The notes: generated by a model not told the origin, from the letters alone. A DNA stretch of 64,000 nt from Streptomyces antarcticus (GCF_026627255.1 NZ_JAPNLM010000001.1:496001-560000), one strand, 5' to 3'. Positions 1 to 8,663 are shown, counted from the first letter of the stretch. Program-made: numbers and translations.

Positions 1-513
1 CGCCTGCTGGCCGGCGCACAGTTCGATGACGCAGGACGCGAGCCGGGCCGATGCCGCCGCCGAGGCCGGGTGCGGGTCCTCGGCGAGCAGCCGCAGCGCG
101 AGCGCCATCATCGCGTCGCCCGCGATGATGGCGTCCGGTGTCCCGAAGACGGTCCAGGCCGTGGCCCGGCCGCGGCGCCGGACGTCCTTGTCGATGACGT
201 CGTCGTGCAGCAGTGTGAAGTTGTGCGCCAGCTCCACGGCGACCGCCGCCCGTACGGCGTCGTCCGCCTCTCCGCCCAGGCCCCGCAGGGCCTGGGCGGA
301 GGCCAGCACCAGCGCGGGCCGGATGGCCTTGCCGGCGTTGCCCGCGGCCGGGGTGCCGTCCGCGTGCTCCCAGCCGAAGTGGTACATCGCCACGCGCCGC
401 ATCGCGCCGGGCAGGCCCTCGATGGTCCGGCGCAGTTCCGGGTTGACCGTTTCTCTCGCCCGATCCAGGAGGACCGCGGCCTCCTGGCCCTCGCCGGTCG
501 CGACGGCGTTCAC
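1..513 (-). CDS. Polyprenyl diphosphate synthase, 5' part (runs off the left edge)
   Basis: Only the first 171 codons lie in the window. The product belongs to the trans-isoprenyl diphosphate synthase family, which condenses isopentenyl diphosphate onto allylic diphosphates. Visible marks are GKAIRP (about residues 61-66, substrate-binding Lys/Arg) and the first aspartate-rich motif DDVID (104-108) in the context LLHDDVIDKD, which binds Mg-diphosphate. The second aspartate-rich motif would lie outside the window. I chose the GTG at 511-513, 5 bp beyond the stop of the encapsulin gene. This makes the two genes one operon and gives only about 25 residues before the conserved fold. Family 2B encapsulins are known to be linked to such synthases, so a cargo role is inferred from position. 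Confidence 0.85.
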   Translation of the reverse strand, partial: MNAVATGEGQEAAVLLDRARETVNPELRRTIEGLPGAMRRVAMYHFGWEHADGTPAAGNAGKAIRPALVLASAQALRGLGGEADDAVRAAVAVELAHNFTLLHDDVIDKDVRRRGRATAWTVFGTPDAIIAGDAMMALALRLLAEDPHPASAAASARLASCVIELCAGQQA

Positions 514-518
514 CGCGC

Positions 519-1925
519 TCAGCGCCAGCGGCCGATCTCGACGTTCTCCAGCACGCCGAGCGCGTCCGGGACGAGCACCGCGGCGGAGAAGTAGGCGGTG
601 ACCAGGTACGAGATGATCGCCTGCTCGCTGATCCCCATGAAGCGGACCGACGTGCTCGGCTCGATCTCGTCCGGGATGCCCGGCTGGTGCAGGCCGACCA
701 CGCCCTGCTCGTCCTCGCCCGTACGCATGCACAGGATCGAGGTGGTGCGGGCGTCGCTGATCGGGATCTTGTTGCTCGGGAACATCGGCACCCCGCGCCA
801 GGCCGGCACCCGGTTGCCGCCGATGTCCACCGACTCCGGGTACAGGCCGCGCCGGTTGCACTCGCGGCCGAAGGCGGCGATGGCCTTGGGGTGCGCGAGG
901 AAGAACTTGGAGCCGCGCCGCATGCTGAGCAGCTGGTCCATGTCGTCGGGGCCGGGGGCGCCGTCGTGCGGCTGGATGCGCTGGTCGTAGTCGGCGTTGT
1001 GGAGCAGGCCGAAGTCGCGGTTGTTGAGCATCTCGTGCTCCTGGCGCTCGCGCAGCGCCTCGACCGTGAGCCGCAACTGCTGCTCGGTCTGGTTCATCGG
1101 CTGGTTGTACAGGTCGGCGACGCGCGTGTGGACCCGCAGAACCGTTTGGGCGATGGAGAGCTCGTACTCGCGCGGGTGGGCGTCGTAGTCCACGAACGTG
1201 CCGGGGAGGACGGCCTCGCCCTGGTGGCCGGCCGAGAGGTCGATCGCGGCCTCGCCGTACTTGTTGGTCCGCTGCGCGGGCTGCGTCCGTACGTCGTCGA
1301 CGTGCGCGCGCAGCGAGTCGACCCGGTCGGCGAGGAGCTGAAAGTCCTGCCGGGACAGAACGAGCGCGGTGCCGGAGGTCGCGGCGCGGGCGGTGTACTC
1401 CCAGATGGCCTCCTCGTCGACGAGGGAGTCCTCGCCGAAGTAGGCGCCGTCGGCGACGGTCCGCAGGACGGCATCCTCGCCGTAGGGGCCCGGGCCGACC
1501 TGGTCGATGCGGCCGTGGGCGAGCAGGAACACCCGGTCGGAGGCGTTGCCGAAGGAGGTCAGCTCCTGGCCGGCCTCGAAGTCGATCTGCTGGCAGCGCT
1601 GGGCGAGTTCGCCCAGCACGTCGAGGTCCTCGTAGTCGCGCAGCAGCGGGAGCTCGCCGAGCTCGGCGGGAATGACCTGGACCTGGGTCCCGGTCTTGAT
1701 GAACTCGACGCGTCCGTCACCGACCGAGTAGCTCAGGCGGCGGTTGACGCGGTACGTGCCGCCCTGCACCGACACCCACGGGAGCATCTTGAGGAGCCAC
1801 CGCGAGGTGATCTCCTGCATCTGCGGCGCGGACTTGGTCGTGGTTGCCAAGTTCCGCGCGGCCGATGTCCCAAGACTGCGCTGCGGTGCCTGGGTCTCGG
1901 ATTCGGAACCTGCCTGGACCGACAT
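519..1925 (-). CDS. eshA: Family 2B encapsulin shell protein with cyclic-nucleotide-binding-like domain (EshA type)
   Basis: This 468-residue protein has an N-terminal segment (about 1-90), a cNMP-binding-like domain (about 95-215, with FGEDSLVD and the RAAT stretch resembling a phosphate-binding cassette), and a long C-terminal part (about 220-468) matching the HK97-fold shell region of EshA-type proteins. Such proteins were once read as Crp/Fnr regulators, but there is no helix-turn-helix here. EshA of streptomycetes forms large particles, and family 2B encapsulins package isoprenoid enzymes. The ATG at 1925 is preceded by a purine-rich AAAGGGAAA. The next gene, 5 bp downstream, is a polyprenyl diphosphate synthase. 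It is divergent from nsrR across about 220 bp. The assignment is firm; the ligand of the inserted domain is unknown. Confidence 0.88.
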   Translation of the reverse strand: MSVQAGSESETQAPQRSLGTSAARNLATTTKSAPQMQEITSRWLLKMLPWVSVQGGTYRVNRRLSYSVGDGRVEFIKTGTQVQVIPAELGELPLLRDYEDLDVLGELAQRCQQIDFEAGQELTSFGNASDRVFLLAHGRIDQVGPGPYGEDAVLRTVADGAYFGEDSLVDEEAIWEYTARAATSGTALVLSRQDFQLLADRVDSLRAHVDDVRTQPAQRTNKYGEAAIDLSAGHQGEAVLPGTFVDYDAHPREYELSIAQTVLRVHTRVADLYNQPMNQTEQQLRLTVEALRERQEHEMLNNRDFGLLHNADYDQRIQPHDGAPGPDDMDQLLSMRRGSKFFLAHPKAIAAFGRECNRRGLYPESVDIGGNRVPAWRGVPMFPSNKIPISDARTTSILCMRTGEDEQGVVGLHQPGIPDEIEPSTSVRFMGISEQAIISYLVTAYFSAAVLVPDALGVLENVEIGRWR

Positions 1926-2110
1926 GTATTTCCCTTTCGATCACTCCATGGATCTGCGGGATGCAGCCTTCCGTACGGAACGTGGTGAGACCATTACACA
2001 AAAGGGTGGGACTACTCCGTCCGAGTGCGGGGCACCCTCTCGGGCTCAACTCTTCACCCCCCGCCCCGGAATCCCACGGTTTCAGCCACGACCGCTCCGA
2101 CCGTTCTTTT

Positions 2111-2133
2111 AATTTGCACACGAGATGCAACTT
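2111..2133. promoter_or_regulatory. Putative NsrR operator upstream of nsrR
   Basis: TTGCA and TGCAA form an inverted repeat with a 7-bp spacer (2114-2130), ending 18 bp before the nsrR ATG. On the minus strand the 23-bp site reads AAnnTGCATCT followed by nnTnTnCnAATT, the pattern also present upstream of hmp at 2764-2786. Autoregulation by the Rrf2-type repressor is the natural inference. Confidence 0.6.
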
Positions 2134-2148
2134 ATCTACGGTGGACCC

Positions 2149-2604
2149 ATGAGGCTGACCCGGTTCACCGATCTGGCACTGCGCGTCCTGATGCGCCTGG
2201 CCGTCACGGACGCGGACCTCCCGACCACCCGGGACGTGGCGGCGACCATGGAGGTCCCGTACACCCACACCGCCAAGGTGGTGGCCAGACTGCAGCACCT
2301 CGGCCTGGTCGAGGCGCGTCGCGGCCGCGGCGGCGGGCTCGCCCTGACCCCCGCCGGCCGCACGGCCTCGGTGGGCGGGCTGGTGCGGGAGCTGGAGGGC
2401 GCGGGCGACGTCGTGGAGTGCGAGGGGAGCACCCCGTGCCCGCTCCGGAGCGCGTGCATCCTGCGCGGCGCGCTGCGCCGGGCCCAGGAGGCGTTCTTCG
2501 CCTCGCTGGACCCGCTGACGATGAACGAGCTGGTGGCGGCCCCGACCGGCCCGGTCCTGCTGGGGATTTCGGGAGGTTCCGGGCCCCGGACGGGCGGACC
2601 CTGA
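2149..2604 (+). CDS. nsrR: NsrR, Rrf2-family nitric-oxide-sensing [4Fe-4S] repressor
   Basis: This 151-residue Rrf2-family protein has an N-terminal winged helix-turn-helix (MRLTRFTDLALR onward) and the three cluster cysteines C91, C97 and C103 with the 6-residue spacing of Streptomyces NsrR. Asp8 is also present; it is the fourth cluster ligand in the S. coelicolor protein. NsrR releases DNA when NO attacks the cluster. I prefer the ATG at 2149 to an in-frame ATG at 2125 because family members begin at MRLT and the upstream codons fall inside the palindromic operator. hmp follows in the same direction with its own matching site, as expected for an autoregulated NO-detoxification module. Confidence 0.92.
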   Translation: MRLTRFTDLALRVLMRLAVTDADLPTTRDVAATMEVPYTHTAKVVARLQHLGLVEARRGRGGGLALTPAGRTASVGGLVRELEGAGDVVECEGSTPCPLRSACILRGALRRAQEAFFASLDPLTMNELVAAPTGPVLLGISGGSGPRTGGP

Positions 2605-2763
2605 CCCGGGGGGCGGATGGCCGGTTTCCACCGGGGACGGATCCACCCGTACCGCACCGCGCGGCCGACGGGAACAGAAGTCCGAATCCCCGGAGGGGCC
2701 TGCGGGTCCCACACCTCACGCCCGCCCCACGCCTCACACCCGCGCCCACCCTTCACGCCCAAA

Positions 2764-2786
2764 AATATGCATCTGCTATACCAATT
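2764..2786. promoter_or_regulatory. Putative NsrR operator upstream of hmp
   Basis: The site shares AA, TGCATCT, T, T, C and AATT at identical spacing with the site before nsrR, in the opposite orientation. It ends 16 bp before the hmp start codon, in a locally A+T-rich stretch that stands out from its surroundings. Repression of hmp by NsrR is established in Streptomyces; the exact site boundaries are inferred here. Confidence 0.6.
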
Positions 2787-2802
2787 AACCGAGGAGCACG
2801 CC

Positions 2803-3999
2803 ATGCTGTCCGAGAAGTCGACCGCGACCGTACGCGCCACCCTGCCCACCGTCGGGGCGGCGATCGGCGACATCACGGAGCTCTTCTACACGAAGCTGTT
2901 CGCGGCCCACCCGGAACTCCTGCGCGACCTCTTCAACCGCGGCAACCAGGCCGCCGGCCTCCAGAAGCAGGCCCTCGCGGGCTCGATCGCCGCCTTCGCG
3001 ACGCACCTCGTCGCGCATCCCGACCAGCGCCCCGACGTGATGCTGAACCGCATCGCCCACAAGCACGCTTCCCTCGGCGTGACCCGCGAGCAGTACCCGG
3101 TCGTCCACGAGCACCTCTTCGCGGCGATCGCCGAGGTGCTCGGGGACGCCGTCACCCCCGAGGTCGCCGCGGCCTGGGACGAGGTCTACTGGCTGATGGC
3201 GAACGCCCTCGCCGCCATCGAGGAGCGGCTCTACGCAGGCAGTCAGGTCGCCGCGGGCGACGTCTGGCGGGAGTGGACGGTCACCGGCCGGACCGAGGAG
3301 ACCGCGGACTGCGCCACCTTCCGCATCGCCCCCGCGGACGGCGCCCCGGCGCCCGCGCACCTGCCCGGCCAGTACGTCTCCGTACAGGTCGAACTCCCGG
3401 ACGGCGCACGCCAGATCCGCCAGTACAGCCTGCACGGCGACCCCGGCTCACAGACCCGGGCGATCACCGTCAAGCGGGTCCACGGCCCCGCCGCGGGCGG
3501 ACCCGACGGCGAGGTCTCCCACCACCTGCACGCCCGCGTCCGCGCCGGCGACACCCTGCGCGTGTCCGCCCCGTACGGCGACCTGGTCCTGCGGGACTCC
3601 GCCGGCCCGGTGCTGCTCGCCTCCGCCGGCATCGGCTGCACCCCGATGCTCTCGCTGCTGGAGCACCTCGCCGACACCGGGCACACCGCCCCCGTCACCG
3701 TCCTGCACGCAGACCGCAGTCCGGCCGACCACCCGCTGCGCGACGACCACCGGGCACTGACCCACAAGCTGACCGACTCCTCGGCCCGCTTCTGGTACGA
3801 GGAGTCGGCCGGGCCGGACGACGGCGAAGGCCGCCTGGACCTCGACGGCGTCCCGGTCGCGGCCGGCACCACGGCCTACCTCTGCGGGCCGCTCCCCTTC
3901 ATGCGGTCGGTGCGCGAGCAGCTGCTCGCCAAGGGCGTCGCGGCCGCCGACATCCACTACGAGGTGTTCGGCCCCGACCTGTGGCTCGCCTCCGCCTGA
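2803..3999 (+). CDS. hmp: Flavohemoglobin Hmp, nitric oxide dioxygenase
   Basis: This 398-residue protein oxidises NO to nitrate with NAD(P)H and O2 in the cytosol. The globin domain (about 1-138) carries the proximal histidine in HKHASL (H88). The ferredoxin-reductase part (about 150-398) shows RQYSL (FAD binding), GIGCTP (NAD(P) binding) and the C-terminal CGP and FGPD motifs. Length is typical of the family. The ATG at 2803 is preceded by GAGGAG; an upstream in-frame start at 2617 would run through the operator and is rejected. Together with nsrR it makes an NO-response unit. Confidence 0.95.
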   Translation: MLSEKSTATVRATLPTVGAAIGDITELFYTKLFAAHPELLRDLFNRGNQAAGLQKQALAGSIAAFATHLVAHPDQRPDVMLNRIAHKHASLGVTREQYPVVHEHLFAAIAEVLGDAVTPEVAAAWDEVYWLMANALAAIEERLYAGSQVAAGDVWREWTVTGRTEETADCATFRIAPADGAPAPAHLPGQYVSVQVELPDGARQIRQYSLHGDPGSQTRAITVKRVHGPAAGGPDGEVSHHLHARVRAGDTLRVSAPYGDLVLRDSAGPVLLASAGIGCTPMLSLLEHLADTGHTAPVTVLHADRSPADHPLRDDHRALTHKLTDSSARFWYEESAGPDDGEGRLDLDGVPVAAGTTAYLCGPLPFMRSVREQLLAKGVAAADIHYEVFGPDLWLASA

Positions 4000-4037
4000 C
4001 CCCCGGGGACGCGCGGAGGCACCCGGACACGCACGGG

Positions 4038-4068
4038 GAGCCGATCCGGACGGTGGCCGGATCGGCTC
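4038..4068 (+). terminator. Hairpin downstream of hmp
   Basis: A 12-bp perfect stem (GAGCCGATCCGG with CCGGATCGGCTC) and a 7-nt loop lie 39 bp after the hmp stop. There is no T-run, as is common in streptomycetes. Confidence 0.7.
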
Positions 4069-4177
4069 GCACACCGTACGAAGGCCCTAGCCGCGGACGG
4101 AACACCTCCGCTAAACCGGAGGGTGACGGGATGAACACAGAGGGTGGGCATTCCGCACCGCAAGGAAGGAGGCGGCC

Positions 4178-4768
4178 ATGGCCGCACCCATGTCCGCGGA
4201 CCGATTCCTCACAGTCCTGCGCGCCGAGGGCCTGACCGTCGTCGAGGTCGGCGCCTGGCGCACCCACAACCGCAACCACAAGGGCCCCTGGGGGCCGGTG
4301 CACGGCGTGATGGTCCACCACACCGTCACCCGCGGCACCGCGTCCACCGTCCGGCTCTGCCGCGAAGGCCGCTCCGACCTCCCCGGCCCGCTCTGCCACG
4401 GCGTGATCGCCAAGGACGGCCGGGTCCACCTCGTCGGCTACGGCCGCGCCAACCACGCGGGCTCCGGCGACTCCGACGTCCTGGCGGCGGTGATCGCGGA
4501 GAAGCGCCTTCCTGCCGACCACGACGCGAACACCGACGGGAACCGCCACTTCTACGGCTTCGAGTGCGAGAACCTCGGCGACGGCCAGGACCCCTGGCCG
4601 GCGGTCCAGCTCGACGCCATCGCCCGCACGGCGGCGGCCATCTGCCGCTTCCACGGCTGGACGGCCCGCTCGGTCATCGGCCACCTGGAATGGCAACCGG
4701 GCAAGGTCGACCCCAGAGGCTTCACCATGTCCGCGATGCGCACCCGCGTCGCGGAACGCCTGAAGTAG
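4178..4768 (+). CDS. N-acetylmuramoyl-L-alanine amidase (amidase_2/PGRP fold)
   Basis: This 196-residue protein has the amidase_2 signature: HHTVT with the first zinc histidine, CHGVIAKDG, NHAG, and a distal GHLEWQPGKVDP containing the second zinc ligand region. It would cleave the amide bond between MurNAc and the L-Ala of the peptide stem. There is no signal peptide, so export would need another route or the protein acts at lysis; phage-endolysin-like single-domain amidases look like this. AAGGAAGGAGG lies 5 bp before the ATG, an unusually strong ribosome binding site. It stands alone between the hmp terminator and a convergent NUDIX gene. Confidence 0.82.
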   Translation: MAAPMSADRFLTVLRAEGLTVVEVGAWRTHNRNHKGPWGPVHGVMVHHTVTRGTASTVRLCREGRSDLPGPLCHGVIAKDGRVHLVGYGRANHAGSGDSDVLAAVIAEKRLPADHDANTDGNRHFYGFECENLGDGQDPWPAVQLDAIARTAAAICRFHGWTARSVIGHLEWQPGKVDPRGFTMSAMRTRVAERLK

Positions 4769-4789
4769 CCCCCGGAACCGGCCACCCCC

Positions 4790-5260
4790 TCACCCGAGGT
4801 ACGGCACGGAACGGCGCTCCAGGAAGTGGTGGAGACGAAGGCGCTGCGTGTGGTGCATGGGCAGCGCGTCGAGATCGGCCGGCGCCACGAAGCGCAGTGC
4901 CGTGCTCTCCTCGGACAACGACAGCTCACCGCCCGTGATCCGGGCGGTGAAGCAGACGTTGAACTGTCGCCTGATCTCGGCGTCGCTGTACTCGATGATG
5001 TGCCGGGGGTCCGTGTACGTGCCGACCAGTCCCGTGATCTCCACGTCGAGCCCGGTCTCCTCCTTGACCTCGCGGACAGCCGTGCCGGGCAGTGAGTCGC
5101 CCAGGTCCATCCCTCCGCCGGGCAGCGCCCACAGGTCGTTGTCCGTGCGCCGTTGCAGCAGGATGCGGTCCTCGCCGTCGGTGATCACCGCCGAGGCGGC
5201 CACGACCATGCTGTTCGGCTCCGGCGCGTGAGGATCGTCGTAATACTCGGTCCGGGCCAT
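4790..5260 (-). CDS. NUDIX hydrolase
   Basis: This 156-residue protein has a Nudix box ending REVKEETGL, with Asp instead of the first conserved Glu (GMDLGD). The substrate is not predictable. The start is the ATG at 5258-5260, 4 bp after the stop of the upstream remnant; longer in-frame starts would overlap that gene. In Streptomyces, NUDIX genes often follow an XRE-type regulator with a DUF5919 C-terminal domain, and that is the arrangement here except that the regulator has lost its N-terminal half. Translation was probably coupled to the upstream gene, so expression may now be altered. Confidence 0.8.
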   Translation of the reverse strand: MARTEYYDDPHAPEPNSMVVAASAVITDGEDRILLQRRTDNDLWALPGGGMDLGDSLPGTAVREVKEETGLDVEITGLVGTYTDPRHIIEYSDAEIRRQFNVCFTARITGGELSLSEESTALRFVAPADLDALPMHHTQRLRLHHFLERRSVPYLG

Positions 5261-5264
5261 CCGG

Positions 5265-5740
5265 TCATGCCTCCACAGGGTGGGCTGTCTCCCACACGGC
5301 ATCGAAGCTGTCCGCGTAGGTGTCGAACATGCCGCCGGATTCGTGGCGGCGAAGGTGCCACACGGGCGCACCGTACGCGTTCACACCCCAGGCGTGGGCA
5401 TTGACCAACACCTGATCATCAGCCCGGTACAAGCTGTTGTAGAGCGTCGTGCCGTGTGTCCGAAGCTCGATGCCCGGCACGCTCGCCAACGGCCGGTAGT
5501 GCAAGAGAGCGAGGCGACAGCGGGACTCGATGCCGTGCCCGAACTTCTCTTCCTGTCCTCGCTGCTGGACGTTCTCACTGTCCGCGTCGCCGACTGCGAT
5601 GCGTACCGCGCACCCGTCGGCAGCACGCTCCCGCAGGAGATCGTTCAGCCGGGGATACGCCTCGTGCAAGAACACCGCCGCGTAGACCAGGACGTCGATG
5701 CGCTCGCGCGCCACCGCGAGGAGATCGCCCCGGAAGGCGG
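5265..5740 (-). pseudogene. 3' remnant of a DUF5919-type regulator gene
   Basis: From about 5740 leftwards the minus strand encodes a good DUF5919-like C-terminal domain (RIDVLVYAAVFLHEAYPRLN, then HYRPL, THGTTLYNSLY, HLRRHESGGMFDTYA) that normally follows an N-terminal helix-turn-helix. Upstream of about 5740 the frame stays open but turns into Pro/Arg-rich sequence without family features and without a convincing start. The helix-turn-helix half is missing. I infer a 5' truncation by deletion; the family assignment comes from memory of Streptomyces paralogues. The stop is 4 bp before the NUDIX start. Confidence 0.6.
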
Positions 5741-5909
5741 GGTGACCTACGAGGCGTTCTGCGTCGCCGACGGCTGTGGAGCCGAGTCCGGCGCTCACGA
5801 AGAACAGGCGGACGCGCAGGACTTGGCGCTCCGGCACACCGGGCGGACCGGGCACGACCTGTTCAGGCGGGTGTTCACGGATCACGCGCGCGTCACCCGC
5901 GAGACGTAG
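5741..5909 (+). pseudogene. 3' remnant of a DUF7848-type gene
   Basis: The plus strand from about 5741 to the TAG at 5907-5909 encodes TYEAFCVADGCGAESG and HTGRTGHDLFRRVFTD. This resembles the C-terminal half of small Streptomyces DUF7848 proteins, with Cys residues in a CV...CGA context. The N-terminal half is replaced by the antisense of the neighbouring DUF5919 remnant. A strong hairpin follows at 5964-5999, as expected for a genuine plus-strand 3' end. The fragment has no start of its own. It might be read from the long frame opening at 5280, but that product would be half antisense sequence. Confidence 0.5.
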
Positions 5910-5963
5910 ACCCCGGCCCGCTGGGCGACGGCGATCAGGACAGTCCAGCGCGCCGGCTTCGGC

Positions 5964-5999
5964 CCCGCTCACACCACCCGAATGGTGTGAGCGGGGCTC
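5964..5999 (+). terminator. Hairpin after the DUF7848 remnant
   Basis: A perfect 15-bp stem (GCCCCGCTCACACCA with TGGTGTGAGCGGGGC) and a 6-nt loop follow. The hairpin lies 54 bp after the TAG at 5909 and just before the next plus-strand gene, so it terminates transcription coming from the left. Confidence 0.75.
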
Positions 6000-6041
6000 T
6001 GACGTGCGACGGCACGGGCAGGAGCGGCCCACAATGGACGG

Positions 6042-6992
6042 GTGAATCGCCCCGCGAACGTTGACGTGCTCTTGCAGCCACGCCCACCGTCCCCAGTGCA
6101 GGAGATCCGCGACGAGCGGTTCGACCGGCACGGCGTGCGATTGCTGCTGAAGCGGGACGACCTGATCCACAGCACCATCGCGTGGGACACGGACGTACTT
6201 GGACCAGTGGACCTGTACCCTCCCGGCAACAAGTGGCGCAAGCTCGCGCCCAATCTGCGGGCGGCGCTGGCGGCCGGGTGCGGGTCCCTGGTGACCTTCG
6301 GCGGGGCCTACTCGAACCACCTGCGCGCCACCGCGGCCGCCGGGCGGCTGCTGGGGCTGGAGACCGTCGGCGTCGTACGCGGCGACGAACTCGCCGCCCG
6401 GCCGCTGAACGACTCCCTCGCCCGCTGCGCGGCGGACGGCATGCGGCTGCACTTCGCCTCCCGCGCCGACTACCGGCGCAAGGCCGAACCCCCGACGCAG
6501 GCCCGCCTGCTGGACGCGGCCGGAGCCACCGGCGCGTACGTGATCCCCGAGGGCGGCAGCAACGCCCTCGCCCTCCGGGGCTGCGCGGAGCTCGGCCGCG
6601 AGCTCCGGGGCGCGGCGGACGTGGTCGCGGTGGCCTGCGGTACCGGCGGCACGCTCGCGGGCCTGGCCGCCGGGCTGGCGCCCGGGCAGCGGGCGCTGGG
6701 CGTACCGGTCCTGGCGGGCGGCTTCCTGGAGGCGGAGATACGTTCCCTCCAGGAGGGCGCCTTCGGCGCCCAGGCCGGCGACTGGACCCTGGCCGAGGAC
6801 TTCCACCACGGCGGCTACGCCCGCGTACCGGCCGCCCTGGAGGCCTTCGCCGCCGACTTCGGGACCCGCCACGGGGTACCCGTCGAACGGGTCTACGTGG
6901 CCAAGCTCCTCTGGGCCCTGACGGAGCTCACCGCCGCCGGCGCCTTCGCCCCCGGCACCACCCTGGCCGCGGTGGTCACCGGCCGACCCTAG
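6042..6992 (+). CDS. PLP-dependent enzyme, D-cysteine desulfhydrase / ACC deaminase family
   Basis: This 316-residue fold-type II PLP enzyme has the Schiff-base lysine in PGNKWRKL (K64), a substrate-binding GGAYSNHLRATAAA segment, and the PLP-phosphate loop CGTGGTLAG. The family includes 1-aminocyclopropane-1-carboxylate deaminase and D-cysteine desulfhydrase; sequence alone does not separate them. The start is GTG at 6042, as an earlier ATG is out of frame and hits a stop. It is a single gene preceded by a terminator and convergent with the antiporter gene, with only 22 bp between them. Confidence 0.85.
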   Translation: MNRPANVDVLLQPRPPSPVQEIRDERFDRHGVRLLLKRDDLIHSTIAWDTDVLGPVDLYPPGNKWRKLAPNLRAALAAGCGSLVTFGGAYSNHLRATAAAGRLLGLETVGVVRGDELAARPLNDSLARCAADGMRLHFASRADYRRKAEPPTQARLLDAAGATGAYVIPEGGSNALALRGCAELGRELRGAADVVAVACGTGGTLAGLAAGLAPGQRALGVPVLAGGFLEAEIRSLQEGAFGAQAGDWTLAEDFHHGGYARVPAALEAFAADFGTRHGVPVERVYVAKLLWALTELTAAGAFAPGTTLAAVVTGRP

Positions 6993-7014
6993 ACGCTCCA
7001 GGGGGTGTCGGGCC

Positions 7015-8598
7015 TCACCCCGCCTCCTCGCGGTAGGCCGCCGCCTCCTCCAGGTCCAGGCGGCGCAGCAGTACCCGGAGCATCTCGTCGTCGATGCGGC
7101 GCTGGTCGCGCAGGGCCACGAACACCTCCCGCTCGGCCTCGATCATGTCCCGGGCGAGGCGCCGGTAGACGTCGTCCGCCGACTCGCCCGTCTCCGCGTT
7201 GACCTCGCCGAGCCGCTCCCACACCGCGTTGCGGCGCCGTTCCAGGACCGTACGCAGCCGGTCGGCCAGCGGCGGCGGCAGGGTCTGGTTCTCCGGTTCC
7301 TCCAGCAGCTCCCGCAGCCGTTCCTCCGCCGCCCGCGAGGCCTCGCTCTGCGCCTGCGCCTCCGCCAGCGTCTCCGCGTGCAGGTCCCGGGGCGGCAGCC
7401 GCAGCAGCCGGATCAGCGGCGGCAGCGTCAGCCCCTGCACGACCAGCGTGCCGATGACCGTGGTGAATGTCAGGAAGAGGATGAGGTTGCGGTGCGGGAC
7501 GCCCAGCGGGATGGAGAACGCGATGGCCAGGGAGACCACGCCGCGCATCCCCGCCCAGCCCACGATCAGCGGCGCCTTCCAGGTGGTGTCCGGCTCCCGC
7601 CTGCGCACCCGCTCCGACAGCCACCTCGGGAGGAACGTCGCCGGGAACACCCACACGAAGCGCGCCACGACCACCGCGAGGAACACGAAGAGCGCGTACC
7701 CGACCAGGGCCGGGCCCTCGTACTCGCCGAGGCCCTTGAGGACCACCGGCAGCTGGAGTCCGATCAGCGCGAAGACCACCGATTCCAGGACGAAGGAGAT
7801 CACCTTCCACACCGCCTCCTCCTGGAGCCGGGTGGCGAAGTCGACCTGCCAGTTCCGGTGGCCGAGGTACAGGGCCACCACGACCACCGCGAGGACCCCG
7901 GACGCGTGGACCCGCTCGGCCGCCGCGTACGCCACGAAGGGGATCAGCAGCGAGAGGGTGTTCTGCAGCAGCGGCTCCTTGAGCCGGGTGCGGAGGTGGT
8001 GGATCGGGACCATCAGCAGCAGCCCGACGCCGACCCCGCCCACCGAGGCCAGCAGGAACTCGGCGATGCCGCCCGCCCAGCCGGCGCTCACTCCGACCGC
8101 CGCGGCGAGTGCCACCTTGTAGGCGGTGATGGCGGTGGCGTCGTTGACGAGGGACTCGCCCTGGAGGATGGTCGTGATCCGGTGCGGCAGCCCGAGTTTG
8201 CGCGCGATGGCGGTGGCGGCGACGGCGTCCGGCGGGGCGATGACCGCGCCGAGCACCAGTGCCACCGGCAGCGACAGGCCCGGGACCAGCAGGTAGGCCG
8301 CGTAGCCGACGGCGAGCGTCGCGAAGAGCACGTACCCGACCGAGAGCAGCCCGATGGGCCGGATGTTCGCCCTCAGGTCCAGGTACGAGCTGTCCACGGC
8401 GGCCGTGTGCAGCAGCGGCGGGAGCAGCAGCGGCAGCACGATGTGCGGGTCCAGGACGTACGCCGGTACGCCCGGAACGTACGCGGCGACCAGTCCGGCG
8501 GCGACCAGCAGCAGCGGCGCCGGAACCGGGGTCCGGCGGGCCAGACCCGCCACGACCGCACTACCGGCGACCAGCGCCACCAGCGGCAATACCTCCAT
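7015..8598 (-). CDS. Na+/H+ antiporter, CPA1 (NhaP-like) family
   Basis: This 527-residue membrane protein has about 12 hydrophobic segments (residues about 5-400). The CPA1 signatures are LGAVIAPPDAVAATAI and GESLVNDATAITAY, with the paired acidic residues used for cation/proton exchange. The last about 120 residues are a charged cytosolic tail rich in Glu and Arg. The ATG at 8598 begins the first membrane helix directly. It probably handles pH and sodium homeostasis. It is divergent from the zinc-finger gene with 65 bp between starts. Confidence 0.9.
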   Translation of the reverse strand: MEVLPLVALVAGSAVVAGLARRTPVPAPLLLVAAGLVAAYVPGVPAYVLDPHIVLPLLLPPLLHTAAVDSSYLDLRANIRPIGLLSVGYVLFATLAVGYAAYLLVPGLSLPVALVLGAVIAPPDAVAATAIARKLGLPHRITTILQGESLVNDATAITAYKVALAAAVGVSAGWAGGIAEFLLASVGGVGVGLLLMVPIHHLRTRLKEPLLQNTLSLLIPFVAYAAAERVHASGVLAVVVVALYLGHRNWQVDFATRLQEEAVWKVISFVLESVVFALIGLQLPVVLKGLGEYEGPALVGYALFVFLAVVVARFVWVFPATFLPRWLSERVRRREPDTTWKAPLIVGWAGMRGVVSLAIAFSIPLGVPHRNLILFLTFTTVIGTLVVQGLTLPPLIRLLRLPPRDLHAETLAEAQAQSEASRAAEERLRELLEEPENQTLPPPLADRLRTVLERRRNAVWERLGEVNAETGESADDVYRRLARDMIEAEREVFVALRDQRRIDDEMLRVLLRRLDLEEAAAYREEAG

Positions 8599-8663
8599 GG
8601 AAGATCCATCCTCATCCGTCGCGATCCGTCGCGCGCGCCCGCCCTGGTCGTACGCTGGCCATC

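Noticed and set aside
5265..6872. One long minus-strand gene covering the DUF5919 remnant and beyond
   Set aside because: From about 5900 to 6872 the frame is antisense to the PLP enzyme gene and crosses a 15-bp-stem terminator; only the leftmost part resembles a protein family.
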